Shown here piece after piece: positions 25,794 to 40,700 of a DNA stretch of 64,000 bases. The stretch covers positions 1,364,001-1,428,000 of the forward strand of contig JAGFBZ010000936.1 of assembly GCA_018398805.1 (NCBI GenBank). The letters run 5' to 3'. The first letter of the stretch is position 1; the number at the start of each line of letters is the position of its first letter. A model generated the notes under the pieces. It saw only the letters and a program-made list of their open reading frames with translations. It was not told where the DNA came from and made no database searches. A program made the position numbers and the translations under genes. The DNA is from Hirundichthys speculiger. Taxonomy: Eukaryota > Chordata > Actinopteri > Beloniformes > Exocoetidae.

Positions 25794-28700
25794 CTGCAAA
25801 AAAAAAAAAAAGAGTAAAAATTCATAGCTCATAAAAGACAGCCTTTAAGGTGGAATACACATCTTTAGAAAAACACTGTGACACTAAATCAACATAATCT
25901 CAGTTTCTAAAACAAACCGAGTCAATATTAAATCTTTAAGCAGCTTGTACATCTTTTTATCACAAGAACACCAGAGCGATGTTCTCCTCAGTCTCTCTGT
26001 GGGATAATTTTTACACAAATGCTGTTTATTCATAGTTGGAAAAGTGGAACCTGACTGAATACCAAAAACTAACATGCAGCCAGCCAAGCAAAAAAAATGG
26101 ATGTGCAGATTTATATGTACATATTTTACTTGTATAAATAAGATTCATTTGAACTGATGCAAGAAATAAAGTGTGCTACATTTTCTAAAAGACTGATCAC
26201 TTAGTGATGAGAAAACTGACTGGTAGTTCAAAAAGGGAGACTAAATTACTTTTTTTTTTTTTTGCAAAGTTCTGCTCCCAGTCACAGAACTAGGTGGTAC
26301 ATAGATAATTTCTGGATTGCTTCACAGTGGTTATGTTCAGGGCTCTGTTATGTTTTTATCCAGCAAACACATGAAACAGATTAAAAAGATTAAGATCAAA
26401 CACATCTCTTCTTAATTTTCAACTCATTTATCAACAAGGACATTTTGGACATTTCTCTTTGTCAAAAGTATGTTGTTCTCGAGATAAGCTAAAAACAACT
26501 AAGTGACTGGGGAGGTCGACACATGACCCACCAGGTGAGGGGCAGAGGAGAATGATATGCTCTAAAGTGCTCTTGTTTATTAAGTATATTTACACTCAAA
26601 GCACTACAAGCCTCTATGTGTGTGCTGGTTTAATGAGTCATGACATGTGGGCTGGTTGGATTTCAGATAGATTTCATGGGGGAAATGTCAGGAGGTCACA
26701 CCTCTGTACTAGAGAACAGCATGTCCTTAAAAGGGGCTGGGGTTACCGGGAGGGACTGCAGTGAGACCAGACATGACGTCTGGAGTCATAAGTTTGAACT
26801 GAGTCAGCACTTGAATGTCGCAAGCTCTTAAAAATATTAAAGGAGCGGTTCATGCTAATAAAAACATCTTTTAAGCAGCAGAGTTGATGGCACATAATTA
26901 ATACAATTTTATCAGTGTTTGTAGAGGATTAAGTTCACAGTCAGAAGCCCCATTAACATTTATGTAGACCTCTCAGTTTCCCACTACAAGTGGACTGGTG
27001 GGACAGATCACATGTCACATTTGGTACATGGCAAAAGTTAGAAAAAATATGCAAGGCCAGTTAGGGTTATGATCGCTTGTTGAGAACAGACAGAAGTGTA
27101 TTTGTATAACTGAGTGTCAGTGGTTGAAACACATTCAAGTTTAAGGTAGCACTGAAGGCATAACTTGTTTCTGATTTTTAAACCAGATATGTCCTGAACT
27201 AAAAGCTAAGCTTGCCACACCAGTTTGTATTTGCTAAATCAGCAAAGGTTTTGAAGAGATTCCTGCAGTCAGATGCACTTCTGTTTTCTGAGCAAACAAC
27301 AGGGAGACAACAAGACATGTCTCCTTAACCTGCCGCTTAAAAAAAAAAAAGAAAAAAGAAAAAAAAAGCTGCGAAAATATTGTGACAGCATCCAAATAAG
27401 TGCCATTGTTAGACTTTGACTCTTGGGTCTTTCAGGGAAAAAAAAAAGTAATCTGTGAGTTAACTGGGGATTTGATATTTCTTAACCTCAAAACTTTGAT
27501 ACTTGCAAATCATATGGGCTGGACTTTCAACACTATCAACAGTAAATGAGTAACAAAAAGGTAAACATGATGTAACATCTTACTTAAAAACAAATGTTTC
27601 TTATAAATAAAATTAAAAACTTTCCATTAATGCTTTACAGCGGAAATGGATCACTTTAATCAGTTTTTATCAGCCATAACACATGTGTGCAAACTGTAAA
27701 TATAGTCAACTCACTTCCTCTCCTTCTCGTCGTTGCACCGGTTCATTCATGTCCTCCTGGCTGCGAACGCTGAAGTTCTGAATCGCCTCCGTGACACCTT
27801 TCAGAGAACTGTAGATGTCCTCCGAGTTCATGTTTTCTGTGTCATAGTCAAATGCACTGCAAAAAGGTCCAGGGGAACATTTTAATACCCTCTCGGGTAC
27901 AACTGTACAACACATTATTGGAGTGATTTGCAAGTGCTGTATTTGAGGAGGGGTGTGACACACTCGACAGAATACTATGAGAATATTACAAACTGTCTTT
28001 TCAATAGCAACACATTATTTAGAGTATGGACTTGAGAGTAGTGTGTATTACCTTGGTGAGGGGGTGTTCTGAGAGGTGTTAGTGGGTGAAGTGACTGGAC
28101 TGGACCAGCTGGCAGGCGATCTGGGGGTGTGTCGAGTCAGTGGGCTACCCATTGGTGCCTGAAAACAAATAAATGACCACAAAAAAAAAAACAAAAAACA
28201 GACAATTTAGTATGCGATTCTTACAGTATAATGATACGGAAGAAAGTGATAGTGATGTGTGTCCAAAGCTCTCTGTATTCTCACGGGACTTGAAACTTTG
28301 AGCTTTAGTTTGTTTTACCTGTGCAACATTGCCCGTGTTCTTCAGATGATTTTGAAGCAACTTGGTGGCTCCGTCCTGAAAAGTTTTGGGAAGAGCTGCC
28401 AGCAGCATGGTGAACTCTGGAGTGTTGAGCTGGAACAGGGCGATGAGCACCGACTGGGCTGCCTGTCAAACACAAAGTACGCAGCAAGCCCCTCATTTAG
28501 AGATGCCAAAGTAAAACAGGGAGAGCTGCCACTGTAGCCATTGATAGAGATATTAACTTTGGAAATATTCTGAGGTAGCACTTAACTTGAGACAGTGCAG
28601 CATTTCACTGTGTAACTTTTTCATTATAACATAAACATGATAAAATGTGGGGTTGTCACCCTCAAACAACACTATAAGATAGTATTGTGAAATATGAGCA

Positions 28701-31700
28701 TCTATTTTGAGCCTTGCCAACAGTAAAAATTCAAGGTCACAAATTTTATTGACGACCCAAATCTGACAGCAAGGTTGCCGTTACAACCCAGATTACAGAG
28801 ACAAGACAGAATGATGCAGAGTATGTGCATTATACTGTAAAATCATATATGAAGTTTAGACAAAAGAGACATACACACAAACCAAAACAGAGGCAAAAAG
28901 AAACAAAAGGTTTGCCCACTGTAAACCTAGCACAGCTCCATTTTCAAAAATATGCAGTGCAGATGGATAACACAAACTAATGACACTCTTATCTCTCTTA
29001 TTACCCTCCGCCAAGGAGGTTATGATTTTGGTGACGTTTGTCTGTCTGTCTGTGTACAAGATAACTCAAAAAGTTATGGATGAATTTTGATGAAATTTTC
29101 AGGAGTTGTCAGAAATGTGAAAAGGAAGAACTGATTTCATTTTGGGTGTGATCCGGAAGAAATCCTGGATTCTGGATCACTTTCAAATTTTTGATAACTA
29201 GCAGTCAATGGGGCCAAAAATTTTGTTTCTCAATATCTCTGTTAATTATTGCCCAAAACTCATGAAATTTGACTCAGGGATTGACAATGGGAACCTCTAT
29301 CAAATTGCAAAGGCCGATCTGGATCTGATCCACAACACGGATTTTATCGCAATCTGTAAATCACTATATGGGGGAATTGATGCACTTGGTGGAGGTCTGC
29401 GCTCTCCGAGTGCTTTTCTAGTTAATTTCTTTTTTTACTGGAGCAGAGAGGTTCATATACATTTTAAAATACAATACACCATCCTGCAGATTGACACTAA
29501 AGTTATATAAATCCAGCTCAACCATAAATCGCATTTTCTCAAATAAAGACAGACACCTTATAACTGCTTCGGGTACTGGAACTTCATTAGAGGCAGACTT
29601 TTTTCTTTTTTTCTAAAGACATTTTTTTTGTACGATGTCTTATTTGAGTGTTGTCTGGAATGATGCATTAACACTGATGCATTGCTTCCACAAAGCTGTG
29701 TTCATATGCAAGACATCTGGAAATACATTACTTTCTGCAGCAATTAGCTGACGTCTGTGCAAAACTATATTTTCTTTTGTGTTCGCCTCTTGAATTTGCA
29801 GCCAGTATGTTGAATTCTTTCTTTTTTTTTGTGGTGGATTTCAAATTTCAACTGAATAAAAGCCCTTCTTTCCAAAGCAGAGCTGTCATTGTGAAAGGCA
29901 TGCATCCATAAAACATGCAACAGCTCATCTGATCCAAAATGGTTGCGATGCTTCTCCTTCAAGACTTTCAAAGAGGGATGGCTTTCATGATATCTCATTT
30001 TTGATGTCAAGAAGTACTATAATATGCTCACGTGACTGTTGCTGTAATCTATGAAAACACACACACAAGGACACCAGTGTATGACTGTCAGTACCTTTCT
30101 GACATCAGAACTCTTGGGTTCAGTCGTCCACGTGATGATGCGAGAAACGGCCAGTCGAGTTTCACTGGAGTTCACGAAGTCTGGAGCTTCCATCTGTAGT
30201 GTCAGCGTTTCAATGTACCTTAGAATAGCTACCTTCACCTGTAACACAAACACACATTTACACATTTCATTATGAAAGCACTTGGGCCTGTATTCACCTG
30301 AGAATGCGCAATTACAACAATAATGGAAGCACAAACAGATGCAAATGACAACCAGTGATTATAGTCAGCATATACAACCCTGATAAAATCACAACCACAG
30401 CAGATTCTCTTGTAGGTCTGAAAAATCAAATGATCTGATGAATCAATGGGAGAAGATCACTGAAATGAAGAATATTCATGGACTTGCTTTGCATAGAAGA
30501 AAAAAAAGAGAAAAAAAATCAGTCAACATAAAAGTTATGACAAATGAGATTACAAAGGAACAAATAAATGCAAACTTTGACCATGGCCTTTGAAACATCA
30601 CAACTGATTCCTGCCCTTATTTACCCCTCCATCTCTTTTTCTCTACATTTGCACCTCAAGGACCAGAACTTCCTCCAAAGACTTAGCAGCATCGCGCGCG
30701 CCACATAATTGCTCCCCCCGGAGCGCACTGACCTGGGAGGACTGGCTCCAGGCTGCAGCCTGCTCGTCTAGAGAGCAGGCATGGCGCCGCGCTCTGGGGG
30801 GGAACAATTTTACCGCGGACCCTCCCCTGCCTCGCCCTCGCCTGCAACACGAGCTCCGTACAGGCTTCAGAGAGAGAGAGGAGAAGCACCGCGTCAATCA
30901 ACGGAGAACAGGACAGGGACGGGGACAGGGGAGGGCAAAGGAAGACAGGAGAGGAAAAGGGAGAGGCGAGCAGCAGGAGGGAGGATGGAGGAGGTTGCAC
31001 TAGGAACAGAAAGATAGGAACGTTGGCCAAGGTAAAACTAAAACTGGATTGAATTATTTTTCAAATACAGTTTACAAATCACCTGTTACTGTGTTAGTCA
31101 ATTTACCTTGTAGGTCACAATGAACTAACCTGTTTAAAGCTACATGAAGCAGTTTTCATCCTAAATACCGTATTGGCACGAAATATAGGACGATATTTTA
31201 TTCTAGAAATCATATTCTTCAAAAATGGGGGTCGTCTTATAATCGAGGACTAGACTTTTCTATTGTAATTACTCATCTTCGCCACTAGATGGAGCCCGCA
31301 CCTCGATAACCAGTAAGAATGGAGGAACCACGGAGCCAACTCAAGCAAAGGGTTTTGAAAGTTTGTTGGAGTCCAGAATTAGTTTTTTACAGACTGAATT
31401 ATTTATGTTGTTCTTGAATAAAACTCGACTTCAATAGTTATACAGTTATTGAACTACATGGTTGTAGCGTATTCAGAGTCATAGTCTCAGATTTTAAGAG
31501 AACATAGTTTATTAAATAGTTCCATACCTTGATCTTAAATAACATGGAAACCTGACACGCAAATATGGTACAATACTTCCTAAAAAAGATGAAATCATTA
31601 AAATGTTTAACAATACAGCAGAATGTTATCTCTGTGGAAGGTTTTTTTTCTATAGTAATAGTACAATAAAAAGTTGTTTTATGAATAACCTTATTGGCTT

Positions 31701-34700
31701 TATAATATTTTTATTTTCCAAAAACGATATTTGAAAAATAGGGGTTGTCTTATAATCAGAGTCGTCGTATATTCGGGCTAATACGGTAATACTGATTTTA
31801 TAAACTTATCACTAAAATGAGGGGTTTATTAGTTTCAAAGCAGGAGTTTCATTATTGTACTGATGACAGCTGGCTCATATTTCCTTCATCAACTTTTGTC
31901 ACTGCAGACAACTGGATATATTCTTGACAGCAAGCTACGTCTAGAATGACATCTTGCAGCATGGAAGGTGAAATTGTTCTCTTGGTTAACAGCATTTCAC
32001 TTGCTCAGGCCTGCCGTTTAGGGAAAAAAAGACCGACTCATGAAGAACCACAAAAGGTAACTGTGAAAATGGGGTTAAATAACACGCAGGAAATTTTGCG
32101 TGAAGAGGTAGGGAAGCAGGAGGGAAAAAAGCAGCTGAAACAAGGAAGAGGATAAAGACGAAGTGGTGAGGATGGGTGAGGACTTTAGGGAGGAAAACCT
32201 GAAGCCATTAAGTGCTTGATCAATCGATACCCAATCACAGCGCATGATTTAGGGTATGGGGATGCACGGCCAGCACAGGCAGGCAGTGGGTCATAATAGT
32301 CCAGCAGTAATCATGGTTAGAGCACTCTTGAATGTATATCGTCATGTGCATGCTTTCCCATCCACATTCATGCTCTGACGCTCTCACATACAAACACACA
32401 CAAAATATATCAACTTATCATTACCTTGAGGTTTGGCGTCTGTGTCTGGTCTACAGTAAACCTCATGAGGATAGTAAACTGGAGGTCATTGGGGAAAGAC
32501 TCTCTGAAAAAACAACAACAACAACAAAAAGATCGCGTTTTACCTCATGCAGGTGTATCTTTAAGCAAAAGCTGTAAAATTAAGTAAAAGCAATTAAAAT
32601 GGATTTTACTCTTTAGGTTAAGATAAATTACTGTAGCGCTGACGCAAATGTAATCTTCAGACCTTAACGGGTTCAAGAAAATTATCTGTGGATATTTCAA
32701 GTTTTTAATGATCTACAGTAATGTGTCAACTGGCCACATTTTACCAGGACATTTCATTTTGATAATGTGGAGGCTGATTGTTGAGTTTAAGAGTTTTCAG
32801 ATGACTTTCCAAACTTTTTTTTTGCAAATGTGAAAATTTAAAATGTGTAAATTTAAGGCAATCAACTTATAAAGACAGATGCTTGTTTGTTTTTTTTTTT
32901 TTTAAAGCATCTTTTGACCTTGGTTTTGAGTTATTTGAGCATATCATTCAGCTCTATACAAGGGACAAAAGACTATTAAGAGTCTTACAGTGGTATAAGA
33001 AAGACCTTTCTGGTACCCACGTACTTACTTAAACCATCACATATGACATGGTAGATAAGAACATGATATTAAGTAAAAAAAAAAACTCAGGAAGACTATC
33101 TTTATGGACACGTTGTAGTTACTGACGCCGCGTAAAGCGCAGGCTTGAACAGAAAAAAGACAATTTTTTTGATGTCTTCCAGGACCAATCTGCATCTGAA
33201 CTGACACTCACCTTGTGAACATCCAAAGCTCTCTGAACTTTGGCCTGTACGGAGCCCAGCAGGTCTGCTCCCATCTTCTTCAGCAGCTGTGTGAGTAGGA
33301 CAAACAACCAGTCCTGCAGGTCGTCCTTATGGACCTGGATGAAATCTACAAGTGTCTCCAGGAACATACTGAACACCTAAACACACAGTCACACAAACAC
33401 AATTTAGGTGACACGCAGAATTTTAGTCACTAATTTGTGAAATGCCTCATGCATACACACCTACCAATGCATGCATTCAAAGAATAACCTCAAATTTGCA
33501 CATTTTTACTGGATACAGACTACGGTGAGGTGGGGTGATGTGAGAACACAATCAGTTTTCATTGTGTAGTTAGTGGTTATTATTGAAAACCCCAATATTC
33601 ATTTCTAATCACCGGTTAGTCTTAAATATCCCTAAATAAAAATTTTATCAAGCTTAGAGGACAGACACAAGAAGACATTTACTTGATAAATAATTCAGGC
33701 TGGGTGGTAACCATTTTTACATGCCAGAGGTCGATTTCAGCAGGAAAGTAGAGTTACAGGCAACATTACATGAGGAAGGTTAGTGAGTGTTACGTCATTT
33801 CCTTGGCAACTAGTAGCCCAGTCAGATTACTGGAGCAGATTTTTAACCAGACATTTAAATACAACAGCACTAAGTGGCCAAACTTACTCTCTACAGAGAG
33901 TTCCAGAGTGGGGTGGCATGGGGAGGAGAGAGAGAGAGAGAGAAACACACAACTGTTAGCATCCTGATGAAGACTGAATCACTGCGAGAGTACACCCATC
34001 GACTTCCAACGCAATATATGCAAAATTATTTCAAAATCTTCAAATGAACATGAATCGTAAGATGAAATAAATCTGAGGAGGTGATTGGTGCTCAATAGGT
34101 TAAAAAAACAAAAAAACAAACAAACAAAAAAAACTTAAACAACATAAAAGGAGATAAGAAAGGAGATATAGCAGTAGACAGATGGAGGCAGGGGAGAGAT
34201 TCATGGTGAGATGTGGTACCTTGAAGGAGGCTGAGCTTATACCGGATTCTGCCGTGCCGTACACCCTGCCGGAGTCTCGCTGCAATTCATCAAATCGTCA
34301 AACGTCAAACGTGTGAAAGAGGAGAAGCTCACACACCTTACATTGCGTGTGAGGCATCAGAGTGCTCATAACGCCAAAAGAGGTTGCAGTATTAGAGAGG
34401 GCGAACCATAGCTGGTTAGTCAGAGAGAAGAGCTGGCAGCCCAAACACTTGTGTGTGTGCACGTTTAAGAGAATCTGCTTGACTGTGCGGTCAGTGTTGA
34501 CGCTTCAGACTGCAGGTAGGGAGGGAAAAGAGAGTGGTGGTGGTGGCAGTAAATACACAGAGCGCAGCCAGCGGGTTGGCTGCCAAACAGTAATAGAGCA
34601 ATCCCACAGGACGGCGGAGACTGTGAGGTCACACGCAAAGTCAGACGTGGCATGCCGTTAGAAAAGAGTGGACTGCACATCCTGCATGCCCGTGTTTATG

Positions 34701-37700
34701 CTTGAATGTGTTCATCCATGTGTGTACATTGGAGAGTATATTTTGACCTGTTTATCCCTTCTTCTCCTCTAAACTTGTAAAAATGACTATATTTAAGAAC
34801 TGTGACTGTTCAAGTGCATGTGTGAATTAAAGAGATAAGACTGTCCATGTTTTGGCAGAATCCGGTACAGTGAAGGATGGTGGGATAAACAAAAGTAACT
34901 GAAACCCAGGCAAAAATCAAATAGGGTTAAGAATGATTGATGTGCCATGATATGCTGTGTTGTGTGGCCTTGAGTAATATAATTCATGCATCCATACCTT
35001 ACTATGAGGATCTGCAAACATCCTGGTGAAAATTTCACACAGCCTCTTTAACTCTACCCGACTACAGAGAAAGAAAAAAAAAATTCATGTTTAGATCCTC
35101 AGTTTATCCTTTGAAAACACATTTACATGTTCAGTGACTGACCTAAGGATGCGCTGGTTCTTAAGAAGAGCCTGTAGACCAAGTAGTCCCTCCTTCCTCT
35201 CAGACCAGTTGGCACTAGCACAACGATTGAGCACCTGGAGAAGCAAAGCAAAGGTCAGTTAGTCTTCTACATAGACACAAGGAAAGCCCAACATTAACAA
35301 ATGTTTAATGCTAAATGTTTTTGTGGTTTATCAGGTTTGAGTGAAGAGAGCAATAAACACAACAGAAGTGAAGCCAGAACACAACATGAAGGACTGCATA
35401 AATCACCAGATGAAACTCCTGCAGTGATGAGTAAAGGTTCTTCTTTATAGCCAGGTTTTTGTTGTTATAAGCAACTGCAATCCTAACTTCACCTGCACAT
35501 AATTCAATCATGGCCTCAAAATTTTACAAGGACTTGGAGAGCTGTGAAGAATAGAGAGCTGCCCCCATTAAAAGTCAATGTGCACAACAAAAGTGTTTTA
35601 CAAAAACTGCTGTCTGGATTGTTATCTTTTCAAAAGGTCAGGTTGACACAGTTATCTGATGTTGATGCTAACCTCAGCTACATCTTCTGTCTGTCTCATG
35701 TAGGTGGGGATAGCTCCGCCATTCCTCGAGCTGTAGGACCTTTCTGAACAGGCGCTGGATGCATCACTGTTGGCGTCGTCATCAGAATACATGCCATAGT
35801 TCTCATACCGCCGCCGTGCTGGCTTCTTCTGCGGGAAGAAAGGGAGAGGACATAAAATTAAACTGAAAAGACGGCAAGTGTCACAAAATGCAAAGGAAAA
35901 TTAACATGCACATATACAGTCCGATCAAATGCAAGCACATACAAACGACACACAGGTAAGAGGGAGGAGAAGGAGCTGACCTTAGATCTCATGTCTCCCA
36001 ACAGCTGACAGCAGTAAACAGAGGTAGAACCAGGGTTTAGTAAACACACAAACATGCACTCTTGGAGATGTGAGCTGTATGCGGTTACAGCTTACTGGAA
36101 TGTGCACTTAGTTCATATGTGAGTTTGGGTGTTTCTCTGCAAATGTTTGTGGATTTTCATACCAGTGCATCTGCAAGAGCCTCTTCAACATCTGAGCCAG
36201 TGTTAAGGACCCTCATGGCACTGACTGAAGAGGAAAGACGACTAGACTGACTGATACCAAAACCTGATCCTGCAGGCAGAGAGACAGTTGCAAAGAGAGG
36301 AGGGAGGGATGGAAGCAGACCAGAAAAAAAAAAAAAAAGATTGAAAATTCAAAACAAATGTATATTCTTACCCACTCAAACTGTTACTTCTCCTCACATA
36401 TGATCCATAAGAATCTATTCTTATGACCGTCTTATATTAGACATTTATACAACTCACACATACAATATAATGCTCATGATTCCTGACCCTCACCCCTCCC
36501 CCTCTCTCAGACACACACACAACTTTTCCCAAGAGACAATCCTGTAAGTTCATGTCATGAGTTGTTAGACGACATTGTAGGTGCCACTGGGGGAGAAAGT
36601 ATGACATTAAACACAAGGAAACATGTTGGTGTCCCTGCAGAGAAGGGCAGAGTTCAAATAAAAATAAAAAGCAAAAGGTCTCAGTAAAAATCAGCAAAAT
36701 GGTTAACTGCCAACTGAACAGGCGGAAGCATGCGATTCCACTGGATGGTTTGACATCTTGATGCATATCGTTTATTTGGGAAAAATACATACATTTAAAA
36801 AAGAAACAGTTGAAGGCTGATGGACCAAAAAATGAAACATGTTGGTAACATATAGAAGAGGATGATTGGCAACCAAAAAGAAAAATGGAGAGACGGAACG
36901 AGAGCAAAGAAAACTTAAAAATTAGGACATAGTGGGTGAGTGGTTGAAGTACAGAGAAATAGGTGTACTCAGCCTTCACCTGCAGCCCCAAAAGCATCAG
37001 GTGTGTGGAGAGCTCCGGTGGAGCGAGAGTAGCTCCGCGTAGCTGTAATCAAGATTAAAACATACACACACACACACGCACAGAGTTTAACACCCATACA
37101 TACAAACTCAGGACAATACACGCAGACTGATTGTATCGCAAGAATAGAAAGAGGCTGAAAAACGTGTAAACACGTGCAAGTGATTATTTCTAGTTTTCTT
37201 TAGTTTAAAACTGCCAATTAGAAGTCAATGTATAAAAATCTAAGGAGCATCTAGCCTCCAAGTCCCACAGAACGTAGAATGAGCGTGAAACAGCAGCACC
37301 AGCCACTGTGAATAGTGGCCATTCGAGTCAATGAGAGTCTTTATATTAGAGGCGCCCTGGAGCAGTTTAGAAACGTCCTAGATGTGACCGTCTGCTCTAC
37401 TCTGCTCTGCTACAGATGCGTACAGAGTCTATTTTGGTGCTGGACCGTGGCTGGACAACGTCAGTTTCCACACAGAGTTGACAGGAAGTCAGACAAGAAT
37501 GGAATAGAGAATCTGGTGAATTTCAGAGTAAAACACCACGAGCAGGCTCCGACTCATCCATCAACAATACGTTAACCTGTGGAAGCTGTGAGTAAACAGT
37601 TCAGAGGGTTTTAGAAGAAATTTGAACCCAGCAGGAGGAGTGGGTCAGTTTAGAAGTCAAAAAAACACATTTTGACACCACTTATCCTTTTTAAATGTAT

Positions 37701-40700
37701 AATCCTAGAAAGAACAAGACATGGCGAGATATACTTCTTTAAACAAGCAGACTACTGTGCGACTCTCGTGTTGTCTTTGGGAAAATCTACATCCCACGAA
37801 TCCAGCTGAGCAGACAGCGCTTCGCCTTTAAAACGTGCCCTGTGGGCCTTGAGGTTGGGCCGAGGACAGAGCAAAACCGCTGCAGAACTGGATCACAGCT
37901 GGTACGCATTCTGTGGGACCCGAGCTTAGGGATAAAATATTAGGAGCAAACATAAGGATCAAACCTATCCCTGATGTCAAACTCGTCTGCATATTCCTAC
38001 ACATCCCTCCTGGGCATCTGTCCACTATTGCTACTCACCAAGAGGTGTGAAGGAGCGTACAGGGCTGGTGTCCCGGCTGCTTTCCCTGCTGGCCTCCCTG
38101 CTGCAGCCCTGACTCATACTTGGCCGAGGTATACGACTGCCCCGAGCTAATAACACCCAGGTCACAACCGCAGGAAAGGAGAACGGGCGACAGGGAAAGA
38201 AAAGAGCAGCAGAAAGAAGCAAAGTATTTGTAAGAACACAAAGCGACATGAAGATGGTGACAAAAAGACAAAGAAGAAAGACCAACGTGAGCAGAGACAG
38301 AGAAATGAAAGGGGGAAGTTACATAGATAATGACAAATACAAACAGGGAAAAATGACAGAAACTAGAAAAATATTAGCATACATCTGGGCCCTAAGGGAG
38401 CATCTCATAAAGATTATGATCATATTGTTTTTCTCATTTCAAAGCAGGATGCCACCTCAGAGGACTGAGTAGGGTTGCAGTTAAAATATCTTATCTAATA
38501 GTATCATTCTCAATCAACTAAATTATTTTACAATAGTTTACAATATTAACATTGTTTCTTTAGTCAGTCAATCTGTTTAACAAAAACAGAAAAGCAGAAA
38601 TGGCAAGTGTAATTTACTTACAAGAATTGTAATTTTTAAGTATTTGGCTTCATTCATTTGTTCCATTTTAGATAAGATGCTTCCTTAAGGAGTAGACACA
38701 CCCAACAGTCTGGTACTGACATTTACACTATTTGACATGTACATTTATTGCTTTCTGAAAAAGAAAACAGAGAAGCAAGCCATTCAAGGTGCATTTAGTA
38801 GTCAAGCCGGGGGGGCCAGAAGGGAATCAGCCCAAGCCACTGATCAGTGCTTTGTTCGACTTCAACATCTACACAGCCAAGCAGCGTCAATCACGGCCAA
38901 TCAAAAAGCTTCAAAGTGGCCATGAAGCCTCACTGATGCTGAGAAGGCTAGTTTTAAACGATTACCAAAAACAGGTTAGTAGGAAAGGGGGAGAACTCAT
39001 TTACGTTATACGTGGAAACCTGCAGATCATGAGCAACCATCACCACAACAATGCAGCCATGATGTCAGAGACAGTTCAGAAAGATGAGCTCTATGAAGCT
39101 CAGCCAGTGAGCGTGATGAAGGGGCTGGAATGCTGGGGAGGATTTTTTGTAATGGATGAAGATAAAAAATGAAGGATGCAGGATGATTCTAAGATGAGCA
39201 GAGAAAGTGAGAAAGAGATTCCATAGATTAAAGTGATCTGATCAACAATAGTCTTACCTCCTCTGCTCGCACCATTGTAGATGGAACTAATGCTAGAAGG
39301 AGCTATAGGGAGCAGAGGTAGTAGGAAAAAAGGGCAGAGAGGATCAGAGGGCAGGGAGCAAGAGATAGACAAACAAAGTTGAGATCCAAGTTTACCCAGG
39401 GTATATCAGTGTGATTAAGGTAAAGAACTTGAGTTCTGTAGAAAAGTTATGAGACTTTAAAGATGAGGGGTCACATAACCCTGGAGAAACTGTCGAAATT
39501 AACAACAAGAACTTTGTTGGTTCAAGGTGATGTTCACGTGCTCACCGACGGACAGCCGAGTGGGTGAAGAGTCTCTGGAGCAGCCCTGGCTGCGGGGGAT
39601 GCGGCTGCGTCTGTGTCCGTCCCCAGGAGATCCAGCAAGCACCCTGTGTGCACCAGAGCTCATGGTGCTCAAAGCTGTAGTTGTCAGTACACGACCCGGG
39701 GAGCCACTCCGACTTCCAGCTTCAGAGGAGCGCAGACAGAGAAGAACGCAAAAGACAAAGAAAAAAAAAAGGGTAAAGTCAGAGCTTTGTTTATGAACCA
39801 TGAGATATTTAGCAACAGAAGTTGTGGAACAATACTCCATGAATGTGGAAATTATTCAAAGAAAAAAAAATACATACAAGTGACAAAGGCAGTTGCTCTT
39901 CTTTGGAATGTTACTTTCCACACTCAGTTTGGTAATGTTCATGGTAATGTGTGTATTACTTAAGGGCAAACTGCAATGATTGATGGCATTAGAAAGAGGA
40001 TTCCTGGGGTTAAGAGCGCTGCACTCTACAATGAGTTCACATAAGAAGAAATCCATTAGCATAAATACTAAATACTTCAATATCTCTTTATATCAGTAAA
40101 GGGCAATTTGGACATCAAAATACAACTCTACAAGCAGCTTTCTGGTCTAGTTTGATATACAATGGAATATTATTAATAAGATATTTTTGCCAAAAATGAA
40201 TACAGTTGCTTAACGGTCTAGTTTTCTTTCCCCTGGGGATCCTGTTTCCAAGCGCTAAACTTTAATATTTTACGATGACTCTTGTTTCTTAATCCTGAGA
40301 TGAAGTTGAAGAGAAGCTGCTCTGTGGTGCTGGACATTGAAAGAATAGATGTTTGGGGGACGAGCTTCATTGTCCGACACATGAAGCTGGAATAATACAG
40401 ATTTTATGACTACAACTGGGAATGCAGACCAGACTCTCTTAAGGATAGACAAAAACTAATCTAAATCCACATACACACACTCTCAGCACAGCCAACATAA
40501 ATCCATGTGTTAGTGACTAGCAGCAGCTATATAAAGTTTTGTCTCTGAAGACAAGACTAAAGCTAGAGGGAAGTGTTGTGATACTTTTAGGAAATGCTCA
40601 TCAGTGTTCCTTATACAGTAGTAATACTTGGGTGGGCCACCCAGGTATGGCCCACCCCAGGTATATGTTCATCACTTTGTTTATTTATTTTTCAAGAACC

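Noticed and set aside
36437..36997. 186-codon minus-strand reading frame
   Set aside because: It mostly extends through intron sequence after a real exon (36980-37042) and encodes a low-complexity hydrophobic stretch.
40628..40660. GGGTGGGCCACCC palindromic block as a transposon or regulatory site
   Set aside because: Short local symmetry only; no partner end or target duplication was found.
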